DNA of 64,000 bases, taken from contig NZ_BDAI01000006.1 of NCBI RefSeq assembly GCF_002091755.1, forward strand, positions 124,001 to 188,000, in the 5' to 3' direction. The position numbers and the translations under genes were made by a program. Below are positions 16,632 through 25,105 of this stretch, in pieces. The notes under the pieces were generated by a model that was not told the origin of the DNA, made no database searches, and saw nothing but the letters and a program-made list of their open reading frames with translations. Origin of the DNA: Pseudomonas nitroreducens NBRC 12694 (GTDB lineage: Bacteria; Pseudomonadota; Gammaproteobacteria; Pseudomonadales; Pseudomonadaceae). Positions within the stretch are counted from its first letter, which is position 1. The number at the start of each line of letters is the position of its first letter.

Positions 16632-17924
16632 ATGGCCGATGAATTCAACGAACCGCTGTGGCGCCAGATCATCTCTGGCGCGCAGATGCTCTTCGTGGCC
16701 TTCGGCGCGCTGGTGCTGATGCCGCTGATTACCGGGCTCGACCCGAACGTCGCGCTGTTCACCGCCGGCTTCGGCACCCTGATGTTCCAGATCGTCACCG
16801 GCCGTCAGGTGCCGGTGTTCCTGGCGTCGAGCTTCGCCTTCATTACCCCGATCATCCTCGCCAAGGGCCAGTTCGGCCTGGCCGCGACCATGGGCGGCGT
16901 GGTGGCGGCCGGCTTCGTATACACCTTCCTGGGCCTGGCGGTGAAGGTCAAAGGCACTGGATTCATCGACCGCCTGCTGCCGCCGGTGGTCATCGGCCCG
17001 GTGATCATCTCCATCGGCCTGGCCATGGCTCCCATCGCCGCCAACATGGCCATGGGCAAGGCGGGTGACGGCACCGAGCTGATCCCCTACAAGACCGCCA
17101 TGTTCATCTCCATGCCGGCGCTGCTGACCACGCTGATCGTCGCGGTGTTCGGTAAAGGCATGCTGCGCCTGGTGCCGATCATCGCCGGCGTGCTGGTGGG
17201 CTATGGCCTGTCCTTCGCCTTCGGCGTGGTCGACGTGGCGAAGATCGTCACCGCACCCTGGCTGGAACTGCCGAAGTTCACCGCACCGGAATTCAACTGG
17301 CAGGCCATCCTGTTCATCGTTCCGGTGGCGCTGGCCCCGGCCATCGAACACATCGGCGGCGTCATCGCCGTGGGCGGCGTGACCGGCAAGAACTACCTCA
17401 AGACCCCGGGCCTGCACCGCACCCTGCTGGGCGACGGCATCGCCACCTCCACCGCCGGCCTGTTTGGCGGCCCGCCCAACACCACCTACGCGGAAGTGAC
17501 CGGCGCGGTGATGCTGACCAAGAACTACAACCCGAAGATCATGACCTGGGCGGCGGTATTCGCCATCGGTCTGGCCTTTATCGGCAAGTTCGGCGCCATC
17601 CTGCAGAGCATTCCGGTACCGGTGATGGGCGGCATTCTCTGCCTGCTGTTCGGCACCATCGCCTCGGTGGGCATGAACACCCTGATCCGCCACAAGGTCG
17701 ACCTGTCCCAGGCGCGCAACCTGTGCATCGTCTCGGTCACCCTGGTGTTCGGCATCGGCGGCGTGCTGATCGGCACCGGCACCGGTCCGGACGACTTCGG
17801 CCTGAAGGGCATCGCTCTGTGCGCCATCGTCGCGATCCTCCTGAACCTGATCCTGCCGGGCGAAGAAGGCTGGGAGAACAAGGCGCTGGAACAAGGCGCC
17901 GACGACGGAAAATCCGCCGAGTGA
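16632..17924 (+). CDS. uraA: Uracil:H+ symporter
   Basis: 430-aa NCS2 (nucleobase:cation symporter 2) permease with about 14 hydrophobic spans. Family signatures include LFVAFGALVLMPLITGLDP at the start, PAIEHIGGVIAVG (substrate-site Glu) near 238-250 and FGGPPNTTYAEV near 277-288. It imports uracil at the inner membrane for upp. It starts 3 bases after the upp stop, in the same operon. Confidence 0.94.
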   Translation: MADEFNEPLWRQIISGAQMLFVAFGALVLMPLITGLDPNVALFTAGFGTLMFQIVTGRQVPVFLASSFAFITPIILAKGQFGLAATMGGVVAAGFVYTFLGLAVKVKGTGFIDRLLPPVVIGPVIISIGLAMAPIAANMAMGKAGDGTELIPYKTAMFISMPALLTTLIVAVFGKGMLRLVPIIAGVLVGYGLSFAFGVVDVAKIVTAPWLELPKFTAPEFNWQAILFIVPVALAPAIEHIGGVIAVGGVTGKNYLKTPGLHRTLLGDGIATSTAGLFGGPPNTTYAEVTGAVMLTKNYNPKIMTWAAVFAIGLAFIGKFGAILQSIPVPVMGGILCLLFGTIASVGMNTLIRHKVDLSQARNLCIVSVTLVFGIGGVLIGTGTGPDDFGLKGIALCAIVAILLNLILPGEEGWENKALEQGADDGKSAE

Positions 17925-17929
17925 TTGGT

Positions 17930-17958
17930 AAGGGCGCCGACTGAGCGCGGCGCCTTGA
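17930..17958 (+). terminator. Weak hairpin after uraA
   Basis: AAGGGCGCCG and CGGCGCCTT can pair around a short loop right after the uraA stop, but the following T run is poor (TTGACC). It may be an attenuator-strength terminator or an mRNA end stabiliser. Confidence 0.4.
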
Positions 17959-18086
17959 CCAGGTAAAGTTCGGCGAACGCAGCATGCCGTTGACGGTCCA
18001 TTCAGCATGACAGTTCGATTCCGACAGGAGCCTCTGGTTATCCGCTCCGCCTCGCTCCTGCCCCTCCCGCCGCCGAAGGTGCGCCC

Positions 18087-19085
18087 GTGAGCCGTGCCTG
18101 GTGGCTGCTGCTCGGCCTGATCGGCGCCTCGCTGATCCCGCTCGCCCTCGGCGGCCGGGAAATGCTCGATCACGTCCTCGCCTTCCCTCTCGACAAGCTG
18201 CTGATCATGTTCGGCATGATCTGCCTGTGCTGGCTGATCAACGCGCAGAAGCTGCGCGTGCTGCTCAATGGCCGCGCGGGGGAGATCGGCAAGGTGCGCT
18301 CGGTGGGCATCATCATGGCCTCGGAGTTCGCTTTCTATGCGACCCCCGGCGGCACCGGCGGCCCGCTGACGCTGATGGCATTACTCGCGCGCCACGGTAT
18401 GCGCCCGGCCCACAGCAGCGCGATCTTCGCCGTGGACCAGTTGAGCGACCTGCTGTTCTTCCTCTGCGCGCTGGCGGCGGTGCTGGTCTGGGCGCTGTCC
18501 CACAGCGTCAGCCCGAACCTGGAAACCTCGCTGATCACCAGCGGCGTGCTGCTGGGCGGAATCTTCTTCGGCGTGGTACTGCTGGCGCGTTTCCAGCGCC
18601 GGGTGATCAAGGCCAACGGCCGGCTGTTCCAGCGCCTGGGAATGAAGCCGCGCACACGCCTGCACTGGGCGCGCAAGGCGCTGCACTTCCGCGACACCCT
18701 GGTCAGCTGCCTGCGCCAACCCAAGCGCCGGCTGGCACTGATCTTCTTCTTCACCTGCTGCCACTGGATCCTGCGCTTCTCGGTGCTCTACATCACCCTC
18801 AAGGCGCTGGGCGTGGACCTGCACTGGGCCTGGGCCTTCCTGATCCAGCTGCTGTCGCTGGCGGCGGGCCTGGCCACGCTGCTGCCCGGTGGCGCGGGTG
18901 GTACCGAGCTGACCAGCGCCGCGCTGCTCGCCCCGCTGGTGGGCAAATCCACGGCGGCCGCGGCCATCCTGATCTGGCGCGTGGTGACCTACTACTTCTA
19001 CCTGGTGATGGGTGCGCCGGTGTTCGCCCTCATGGCGGGGCGTCCACTGCTGCGCAAGCTGATAGGGATGCGCGAACGCGCCTGA
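18087..19085 (+). CDS. Lysylphosphatidylglycerol synthase TM-region (YbhN/UPF0104-like) protein
   Basis: 332-aa integral membrane protein with about 8 hydrophobic helices and family landmarks ATPGGTGGPLTLMALL (near 91-106) and LLPGGAGGTELTSAALL (near 266-282). These resemble the flippase-like TM half of MprF/AglD, without a tRNA-dependent synthase domain. The role is uncertain, probably lipid translocation or membrane protection. The start is GTG 18087 with GAAGG upstream. It sits at the junction of two blocks that are not adjacent in PAO1 as I recall that map. Confidence 0.8.
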   Translation: MSRAWWLLLGLIGASLIPLALGGREMLDHVLAFPLDKLLIMFGMICLCWLINAQKLRVLLNGRAGEIGKVRSVGIIMASEFAFYATPGGTGGPLTLMALLARHGMRPAHSSAIFAVDQLSDLLFFLCALAAVLVWALSHSVSPNLETSLITSGVLLGGIFFGVVLLARFQRRVIKANGRLFQRLGMKPRTRLHWARKALHFRDTLVSCLRQPKRRLALIFFFTCCHWILRFSVLYITLKALGVDLHWAWAFLIQLLSLAAGLATLLPGGAGGTELTSAALLAPLVGKSTAAAAILIWRVVTYYFYLVMGAPVFALMAGRPLLRKLIGMRERA

Positions 19086-19088
19086 AGC

Positions 19089-19268
19089 TCAGCCGCTGGC
19101 GGGCTTGTCTTGCTTCTGCTCAGGCTTGAGCGAATCCCAGAGCTCGGCGGCGCCGGGAAACTCGGTGCCGTCCTCTTCGCTCAGCGCGTCGGGATCGTAG
19201 CGGCTGGTGCAGCCTTCGCCCAGGGTGGGCGGTGGGGTGGCGGTGCCGGGGTTCTTCGGGTCGCTCAT
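19089..19268 (-). CDS. Small Pro-rich/acidic protein, unknown function
   Basis: 59-aa ORF starting MSDPKNPGTATPPPTLGEGC and ending KQDKPASG. It fills the gap between the convergent membrane protein gene (3 bases away) and purU on the same strand. Codon positions show the strong GC3 pattern of neighbouring genes. It has no TM helix. The ribosome site is weak (AGAGA about 8 bases upstream). No family is known to me. Confidence 0.6.
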   Translation of the reverse strand: MSDPKNPGTATPPPTLGEGCTSRYDPDALSEEDGTEFPGAAELWDSLKPEQKQDKPASG

Positions 19269-19354
19269 GGCGGCGTCTCTGTTGGGCGCAGCGCCCGCCG
19301 TCGGTGGACGGCGAGCGCATGCGGAGTACCCAGTCTGGAACGAGACCGCGTGGA

Positions 19355-20206
19355 TCAGTCGAACACCACGGTCTTGTTGTCGTGCACCAGCACGCGGTCT
19401 TCCAGGTGGTAGCGCAGGCCGCGGGCCAGCACCAGCTTCTCGACGTCCTTGCCCAGGCGCACCAGGTCCTCGATGTTGTCGCGGTGGCTGATCCGCACCA
19501 CGTCCTGCTCGATGATCGGGCCGGCGTCCAGTTCCTCGGTGACGTAGTGGCAGGTCGCGCCGATCAGCTTAACGCCGCGCAGCGAGGCCTGGTGGTACGG
19601 CTTGGCGCCGACGAAGGACGGCAGGAAGCTGTGGTGGATGTTGATCACCTGGTGGCGGTACTTCTGGCACAGGTCCGGCGGCAGGATCTGCATGTAGCGC
19701 GCCAGCACCACGTTATCGGCCTGGTGTTCGTCGATCAGGCGCGAGACCTGCTCGAAGGCCGGCTGCTTGTTCTTCGGGTCCACCGGGACGTGGAAGTAAG
19801 GAATGCCATGCCATTCCACCATGCTGCGCAGGTCATCGTGGTTGGCGATCACGCAGGGAATCTCGCAGTCCAGCTCGCCGCTGTGCCAGCGGTGCAGCAG
19901 GTCGGCCAGGCAATGCGATTCGCGGCTGGCCATCAGCACGACGCGCTTCTTCACCGAGGAGTCGGTGATCCGCCACTCCATGGAGAACTCGCGGGCGATG
20001 GGGGCGAAGGCCTGGCGGAAACCGTCGATATCGAACGGCAGGGAGTCGGCACGAATCTCATGCCGCATGAAGAACCAGCCGTTGTCGTTGTCGGAATGGT
20101 GACTGGCCTCGGTGATCCAGCCGTTGTAAGTGGCCAGGAAATTACTCACCTTGGCGACGATGCCGACCCCGTCGGGGCAGGCGATCACCAGTCGGAAAGT
20201 GCGCAT
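19355..20206 (-). CDS. purU: Formyltetrahydrofolate deformylase
   Basis: 283-aa enzyme hydrolysing 10-formyl-THF to THF and formate, which supplies formate for PurT and balances one-carbon pools. An N-terminal ACT domain (RLVIACPDGVGIVAKVSNFL) is followed by a formyltransferase-like domain with INIHHSFLPSF (catalytic His region near 197-207), then ATCHYVTEELDAGPIIEQ. The length is normal. It is divergent from mvaT, as with PA4314/PA4315. Confidence 0.94.
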   Translation of the reverse strand: MRTFRLVIACPDGVGIVAKVSNFLATYNGWITEASHHSDNDNGWFFMRHEIRADSLPFDIDGFRQAFAPIAREFSMEWRITDSSVKKRVVLMASRESHCLADLLHRWHSGELDCEIPCVIANHDDLRSMVEWHGIPYFHVPVDPKNKQPAFEQVSRLIDEHQADNVVLARYMQILPPDLCQKYRHQVINIHHSFLPSFVGAKPYHQASLRGVKLIGATCHYVTEELDAGPIIEQDVVRISHRDNIEDLVRLGKDVEKLVLARGLRYHLEDRVLVHDNKTVVFD

Positions 20207-20385
20207 GGGTGTACTCCAGATACATCGCGAAGGCCGCCATTCTAGCGGCTGCCGGGGAAAAGATCAGCCATTGCCGCAGTGCGCCGACGAGAGCCAGTTC
20301 GGTGCATTGCGAGTGCATCGATTAATTACCAGAGAATAAATTAGTTAAATAAGTCGACAATTAACGACAAAACTTTCCACAAGCA

Positions 20386-20414
20386 TTTACTTGAACAACT
20401 TCGCTGACTATTAT
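20386..20414 (+). promoter_or_regulatory. mvaT promoter
   Basis: TTTACT (20386-20391), 17 bases and TATTAT (20409-20414) form a good sigma70 promoter about 50 bases before the mvaT ATG. It is set in an A/T-rich block (20310-20430) that stands out from the GC-rich surroundings and could bind MvaT itself. Confidence 0.6.
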
Positions 20415-20464
20415 GTCTGCTACAAACTATCCGCCACCGCTGGACCCAGAACAAGGTACCCAAC

Positions 20465-20839
20465 ATGTCGCTGATCAACGAGTACCGCGCTACCGAAGAA
20501 GCCATCAAGGAACTTCAGGAGCGCCTGAAATCCCTGGAGCAGGACGACAAGCTGAAGAAAGAGCTTGAGTTCGAAGAGAAACTTCGCGCGCTGATGGCCA
20601 GCTATGGCAAGTCCCTGCGTGACGTCATCGCCCTGCTCGATCCGGACGCGAAGCTGAGCAAATCGCCGCGCACCGCAAAAGCCACCGTCGCCAAGCGCGC
20701 GCGCAAGGTCAAGCAATACAAGAATCCGCACACCGGTGAAGTCATCGAGACCAAGGGCGGCAACCACAAGACCCTCAAGGAATGGAAAGCCAAGTGGGGC
20801 GCCGAAGCCGTGGAAGGCTGGGCCACACTGCTGGGCTGA
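20465..20839 (+). CDS. mvaT: H-NS-family global regulator MvaT
   Basis: 124-aa xenogeneic silencer. The N-terminal coiled-coil (INEYRATEEAIKELQERL...) gives oligomerisation and the C-terminal DNA-binding part includes KQYKNPHTGEVIETKGGNHK near 88-107. It coats AT-rich DNA and represses horizontally acquired and surface genes in pseudomonads. It corresponds to PA4315. It is flanked by its own promoter and a strong terminator, so it is monocistronic. Confidence 0.95.
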   Translation: MSLINEYRATEEAIKELQERLKSLEQDDKLKKELEFEEKLRALMASYGKSLRDVIALLDPDAKLSKSPRTAKATVAKRARKVKQYKNPHTGEVIETKGGNHKTLKEWKAKWGAEAVEGWATLLG

Positions 20840-20853
20840 GCCTTGCGGAGATG

Positions 20854-20882
20854 AAAAACGCCAGCTTCGCGCTGGCGTTTTT
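20854..20882. terminator. Bidirectional Rho-independent terminator
   Basis: AAAAACGCCAGC, loop TTCGC and GCTGGCGTTTTT lie between mvaT and the convergent sbcB. Confidence 0.92.
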
Positions 20883-20908
20883 TATTGCCTGCCGAAAAGT
20901 GCGCGGCG

Positions 20909-22339
20909 CTACAGGCGATAGCGCGCGCGCAACACCTGCGCATACTTCTCCCACTCTTCCAGCACCAAACGGCCGGCCGGCGTGGCATTGACCAGCTGTT
21001 CGCTCATTGCCGCGGCAAAGTTATCCAGAGTATTCGGTGCGCCGTATTCGGCCTGACTCAGGCGCGCGCGGCAGAAGTCCTGCCATTGTTGCTGTTGTGT
21101 GGCACTCAAAGTTTCCGGGAAATTGCGTGCCCGATAACGGAAGAGAAGTTCGGGAAGTCGCGCATCATCGAATGGCCATTGTTCTTTCGCCAGCCGCGCG
21201 GGATCAGCCTGACGCACCTGTTCGCACAATCGGCGATCACGGTCACCAATAAAGCCGTCATACAACTGCTGCTCGGGATCTTCGCTGCCGGCAAAACTTT
21301 CCTCGGCATACAAGGGCGCCAGTTTGTCCTGCCAGATCGCTTTCGCCTGGGTCAGGGTTTGCCCAGCGGCCAGGCAGGCATCGAGATCCACGCCGATGCG
21401 CTCGCGATCCTGCGGGCGCAGCACGGACAACGGCGCCACCACCGGGCAGCGGTTGATGTGCAGCAGTTTCAGCGGCACCGGCAACTCGCCTTCGGCCAAC
21501 TCATCACGGCGCGTATAGAGGCGCTTGCGCAACGTTTCCGCATCGAGCTCCAGCAACGGCGAAACATCCACGCCCAGGTCGCAGACGATCAGCGCGTTGC
21601 GGTTGCGTGGATGCCATCCCAACGGCAGCACCACGGACAGGTAGTGCCGCGCCGCGGAGAACATGCCGGAGATGTGCACCATCGGTTGCAGCACACGAAC
21701 CTGATCCAGCACGCCCTGCTTGCCGCGCAGGCGATAGAGGTAGTCATAGAGTTTCGGCTGGCGGTCGCGCACCAGCCGGGCCAGGGCAATGGTGGCGCGC
21801 ACGTCGGACAGCGCGTCGTGCGCCTGCCCATGGTCGATCCCGTTGGCCGCGGTGAGGCGCTCCAGCTTGAGGCTGACGGCGCCATCCTGTTCCGGCCAGA
21901 CGATGCCCTCCGGGCGCAGCGCGTAGGCGGTGCGCACCATGTCGATCAGGTCCCAGCGGCTGTTGCCACCCTGCCACTCGCGGGCGTAGGGATCGAAGAA
22001 GTTGCGGTACAGGCTGTAGCGCGTGACCTCGTCATCGAAACGCAGGGTGTTGTAGCCGGCCACGCAGGTGCCCGGCTGCGCCAGTTCGGCGTGCAGGCGG
22101 GTCATGAATTCGGCTTCGCCCAGACCGCGCTCCTCCAGGCGGTCCGGGGTGATACCGGTGACCAGGCAGGCGGCCGGATGCGGGAGGATGTCATCGCTGG
22201 GCCGGCAGTAGAGGTTCAGCGATTCACCGACCTCGTTGAGGTCCTCGTCCGTGCGAATGCCGGCCACCTGCAGCGGACGGTCGCGGCGCGGGTCGATGCC
22301 GGTGGTTTCGTAGTCGTACCAGAAGATGCTGGCGTTCAT
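20909..22339 (-). CDS. sbcB: Exodeoxyribonuclease I
   Basis: 476-aa 3'-5' single-strand DNA exonuclease of the DEDDh family, acting in mismatch repair and recombination. The first acidic motif is FWYDYETTGID near residues 6-16 and the exonuclease III motif is HDALSDVRAT near 172-181. SH3-like and C-terminal ExoI domains follow (PLYAEESF; WPFDDARLPELLFRYRARN). ATG 22339 starts right at the first motif. It corresponds to PA4316. Confidence 0.95.
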   Translation of the reverse strand: MNASIFWYDYETTGIDPRRDRPLQVAGIRTDEDLNEVGESLNLYCRPSDDILPHPAACLVTGITPDRLEERGLGEAEFMTRLHAELAQPGTCVAGYNTLRFDDEVTRYSLYRNFFDPYAREWQGGNSRWDLIDMVRTAYALRPEGIVWPEQDGAVSLKLERLTAANGIDHGQAHDALSDVRATIALARLVRDRQPKLYDYLYRLRGKQGVLDQVRVLQPMVHISGMFSAARHYLSVVLPLGWHPRNRNALIVCDLGVDVSPLLELDAETLRKRLYTRRDELAEGELPVPLKLLHINRCPVVAPLSVLRPQDRERIGVDLDACLAAGQTLTQAKAIWQDKLAPLYAEESFAGSEDPEQQLYDGFIGDRDRRLCEQVRQADPARLAKEQWPFDDARLPELLFRYRARNFPETLSATQQQQWQDFCRARLSQAEYGAPNTLDNFAAAMSEQLVNATPAGRLVLEEWEKYAQVLRARYRL

Positions 22340-22436
22340 CGTTTTTCCTTGCCTGCAAGCGAGTGCGTCGCAGTCTAACAGTGCTGCCGACCACACTTCC
22401 AAAACGCCTCGCTGGCACCTAGCCAGCCCGCGCCTT

Positions 22437-22442
22437 TATGAT
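22437..22442 (+). promoter_or_regulatory. Candidate -10 box of the seven-gene membrane/MoxR operon
   Basis: TATGAT lies 40 bases before the first ATG of the operon at 22482. TGGCAC at 22413-22418 is the only -35-like sequence, 18 bases upstream. A modest candidate. Confidence 0.35.
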
Positions 22443-22481
22443 GGCCGTCGCAAGGACACCCCACTGGAAAGGACTTTCCTC

Positions 22482-23297
22482 ATGCAAGACCTCGCAGCAC
22501 AAAATCCCTACAGCGCTCCACTGAGCAACCTCGAACCGGGCGCAGCCCCGGGCGCCGTTCCCTCCGTCGCCGAGGCGCTGAGCCGCGGTTACAACTTCAG
22601 CATCAACGAACTGCTGGGCGAATCCTGGCGCCGCACCAAAGGCACCAAGGGGCTGATCATTGGCGGCTTCGTGGTCTTCTATGCGGCGATCTTCGCCCTG
22701 GTCAACCTGCTCAGCCTGTTCCTCACCGTGGTCGGCGTCGCCGGCATCGCCGGGATGGGCCTGCTCGGCGATAGCGAAGCCGCCGGCGGCATGGCGGTCG
22801 GTGCGCTGGTGGCCTTCTTCATCGGCTCCATCGTCCTGAGCTTCGTCGCCACCGCCGTGTGCTACCCGCTGCTGGCGGGCGTGAACATGCTCGGTATCCG
22901 CCGCGCCGCCGACCAACCGCTGCGGTTCAACGAAGTCTTCAGCCACTTCGGCCGCACCTTCCAGGTGGTCGTCTGCGTGCTGCTCAGCACCCTCCTGATC
23001 TGCGTCGGCTACTTCCTCTTCGTGCTGCCGGGCATCTACCTGAGCATCGCCTATATGCTCGCCATCCCGCTGGTGGTCGAGCGCGGCCTGTCGCCCTGGG
23101 CGGCGCTGGAAGCCTCGCGCAAGGCCATCAGCCAGCACTGGTTCAAGGTCTTCGGCCTGCTGCTGGTGTTCGGCCTGCTGTTCATGCTCAGCACCCTGAC
23201 CCTGGGTATCGCGCTGATCTGGGTGATGCCGTGGTTGATCGTCGCCATCGGCGTGCTGTATCGCACCATCTTCGGTGTGCTGCCACCGGCCAAGTGA
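22482..23297 (+). CDS. DUF975-like multi-pass membrane protein
   Basis: 271-aa inner-membrane protein, the first gene of a seven-gene operon. After a soluble N-terminus of about 55 residues it has five or six TM helices, several Gly-rich (VVGVAGIAGMGLLGDSEAAGG). The segment VEQ/VERGLSPWAALEASRKAISQHWFK is typical of this glycerophosphodiester-phosphodiesterase-membrane/DUF975-like group. AAGGA lies about 9 bases before ATG 22482. The next gene begins 87 bp later. The biochemical role is unknown. Confidence 0.72.
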   Translation: MQDLAAQNPYSAPLSNLEPGAAPGAVPSVAEALSRGYNFSINELLGESWRRTKGTKGLIIGGFVVFYAAIFALVNLLSLFLTVVGVAGIAGMGLLGDSEAAGGMAVGALVAFFIGSIVLSFVATAVCYPLLAGVNMLGIRRAADQPLRFNEVFSHFGRTFQVVVCVLLSTLLICVGYFLFVLPGIYLSIAYMLAIPLVVERGLSPWAALEASRKAISQHWFKVFGLLLVFGLLFMLSTLTLGIALIWVMPWLIVAIGVLYRTIFGVLPPAK

Positions 23298-23384
23298 TCA
23301 ATCCGGCCTGAGCCCGCCAGCGTGGTTGCCTCGCCGCACCGCGCTGGCTAGCATCTGGCTCTCAGTCATCGACAGCGGTTTCCC

Positions 23385-24122
23385 TTGAGCCCAGCAGACC
23401 TTTCATCCCAAGCGTCTTCCCACGCCCCCGTCCTGGACACCCGCTACCACGTGGAGACTCCGGAAGGCATCGATCTGCTGCTGCGTCCCGCCGGTGTCGT
23501 CCCCCGCGCCCTCGCCTACCTGATCGACCTGGGTATCCGCATCCTGCTGATGCTGGCGCTGTTCATGCTGCTGGCCTTCCTCGGCGAACTGGGCACCGGC
23601 CTCGGGCTGATCCTCACCTTCGTCATGACCTGGTGGTACATGGTGCTGTTCGAAGTGCTCAACCAGGGCCGCTCGCCCGGCAAGCAGATGATGGGCCTGC
23701 GCGTGGTACACGACGACGGCACGCCAATCGGCTGGTCCGCCTCACTGCTGCGCAACCTGCTGCGCTTCGCCGATATCCTGCCGTTCGCCTACACGCTCGG
23801 GCTGCTCAGTTGCCTGTCCAACTCCGCCTTCAAGCGCCTGGGGGATCTCGCCGCCGGCACCCTGGTGATCTACCGCGACCCGCCGCCAAGCCGCCCGCAG
23901 GTCTCGGAGGCTGCGCCCGAACTGGCGCCCTGGCCGCTGAAGCTGGAAGAGCAACGCGCACTGATGAGCTTTGCCGAACGCGGCACGCAACTCTCCGCCG
24001 CCCGCCGCGAGGAACTGGCCGGCATTCTGGCGCAACCGCTGGGTATCGCCCCGGAACAGGCGGAGGCCCGCCTGAATCGCATCGCCAGCGGCCTGCTCGG
24101 TAACGGGACGGGCCACCCATGA
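23385..24122 (+). CDS. RDD-family membrane protein
   Basis: 245-aa protein. The RDD domain (PAGVVPRALAYLIDLGIRILL, then NQGRSPGKQMMGLRVV near 90-107) has about three TM helices, followed by a roughly 80-residue soluble C-terminal tail. RDD proteins are small membrane proteins of mostly unknown role, some linked to ion exchange. The start codon appears to be TTG 23385; no ATG or GTG lies upstream in frame and the ribosome site is poor. Its stop overlaps the next start (ATGA). Confidence 0.75.
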   Translation: MSPADLSSQASSHAPVLDTRYHVETPEGIDLLLRPAGVVPRALAYLIDLGIRILLMLALFMLLAFLGELGTGLGLILTFVMTWWYMVLFEVLNQGRSPGKQMMGLRVVHDDGTPIGWSASLLRNLLRFADILPFAYTLGLLSCLSNSAFKRLGDLAAGTLVIYRDPPPSRPQVSEAAPELAPWPLKLEEQRALMSFAERGTQLSAARREELAGILAQPLGIAPEQAEARLNRIASGLLGNGTGHP

Positions 24123-25105
24123 AGCAGGCCTTCTTCGAACAACGCCACCAGGGCAGCTGGAAACGCTTCGCCAAGCGCCTGGAACAACTGGAAAGCGGCA
24201 AGCGCCAGGAACCGAGCGAGAAGCCCGAAGAATTCGCCGCCGATTACCGGCGTATCTGCCAGCAGCTCGCCCTGGCCCAGGAGCGCGGCTACAGCAGCCA
24301 CCTGATCGACCAGTTGCAGCAGCTCGCCATGCGTGGCCACCAGCAGTTCTATCGGCACCGCAGCCATCTGGGTGCGCGCATCCTCGGTTTCCTGGTCGCC
24401 GGCTTTCCGCGCCTGGTGCGCGAGGAGTGGCGCTGCATCGCCATCGCCAGCCTGCTGTTCTACGGCAGCCTGCTGCTGATGGGCGTGCTCGTCTACCACT
24501 TCCCCGACCTGGTCTACAGCGTCATGGCACCGGAGCGAGTGGCCGAGATGGAGTCGATGTACTCGCCGGACACCACGCGCCTGGGCCCCATGAGCACGCG
24601 CGACGCCGGCGATGACTGGAAAATGTTCGGCCACTACATCATGAACAACATCGGCATCGCCTTTCAGACCTTTGCCAGCGGCCTGCTGTTCTGCGTCGGC
24701 AGCCTGTTCTTCCTGCTGTTCAACGGCCTGATCATCGGCACGGTGGCCGGCCACCTGACCCAGGTCGGCTACATCGAGACCTTCTGGTCCTTCGTCATTG
24801 GCCACGGCGCCTTCGAGCTGACCGCCATCACCTTCGCCGGCGGCGCTGGCCTCAAGCTCGGCTGGGCGCTGCTCGCCCCCGGCCGCCTGAGCCGCCTGGA
24901 AGCGCTGCGCCAGGCCGCCGCCCGCGCCGTGCAGTTGATCGGCGGGGTGATCCTGATGCTGCTGATCGCCGCTTTCGTCGAGGGCTACTGGTCCTCCGTC
25001 ACGCATTTCTCCGCCACCGTGAAGTACATCGTCGGCGCCTGCCTGTGGCTGCTGGTGGGCAGCTACTTCCTCCTTGCCGGACGGAGGCGTCATGCGCCTG
25101 ACTGA
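24119..25105 (+). CDS. SpoIIM-family (stage II sporulation protein M-like) membrane protein
   Basis: 328-aa protein. A cytosolic helical N-terminus (about 100 residues, FEQRHQGSWKRFAKRLEQLE) precedes five or so TM helices with the SpoIIM-type core FNGLIIGTVAGHL and VIGHGAFELTAITFAGGAGLKLG (near 203-243). In non-sporulating bacteria this family occurs next to RDD and MoxR genes. It is coupled to the RDD gene by an ATGA overlap and overlaps the next start by 14 bp. Confidence 0.8.
   Translation: MKQAFFEQRHQGSWKRFAKRLEQLESGKRQEPSEKPEEFAADYRRICQQLALAQERGYSSHLIDQLQQLAMRGHQQFYRHRSHLGARILGFLVAGFPRLVREEWRCIAIASLLFYGSLLLMGVLVYHFPDLVYSVMAPERVAEMESMYSPDTTRLGPMSTRDAGDDWKMFGHYIMNNIGIAFQTFASGLLFCVGSLFFLLFNGLIIGTVAGHLTQVGYIETFWSFVIGHGAFELTAITFAGGAGLKLGWALLAPGRLSRLEALRQAAARAVQLIGGVILMLLIAAFVEGYWSSVTHFSATVKYIVGACLWLLVGSYFLLAGRRRHAPD

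Noticed and set aside
15894..18173. 759-codon minus-strand open frame over upp and uraA
   Set aside because: Antisense shadow. The product is rich in D, H, R and G with no family features, while the plus strand encodes two complete, recognisable enzymes.
19120..19320. 66-codon minus-strand frame near purU
   Set aside because: Arg-rich shadow in another frame of the better-supported 59-aa gene at 19089-19268.
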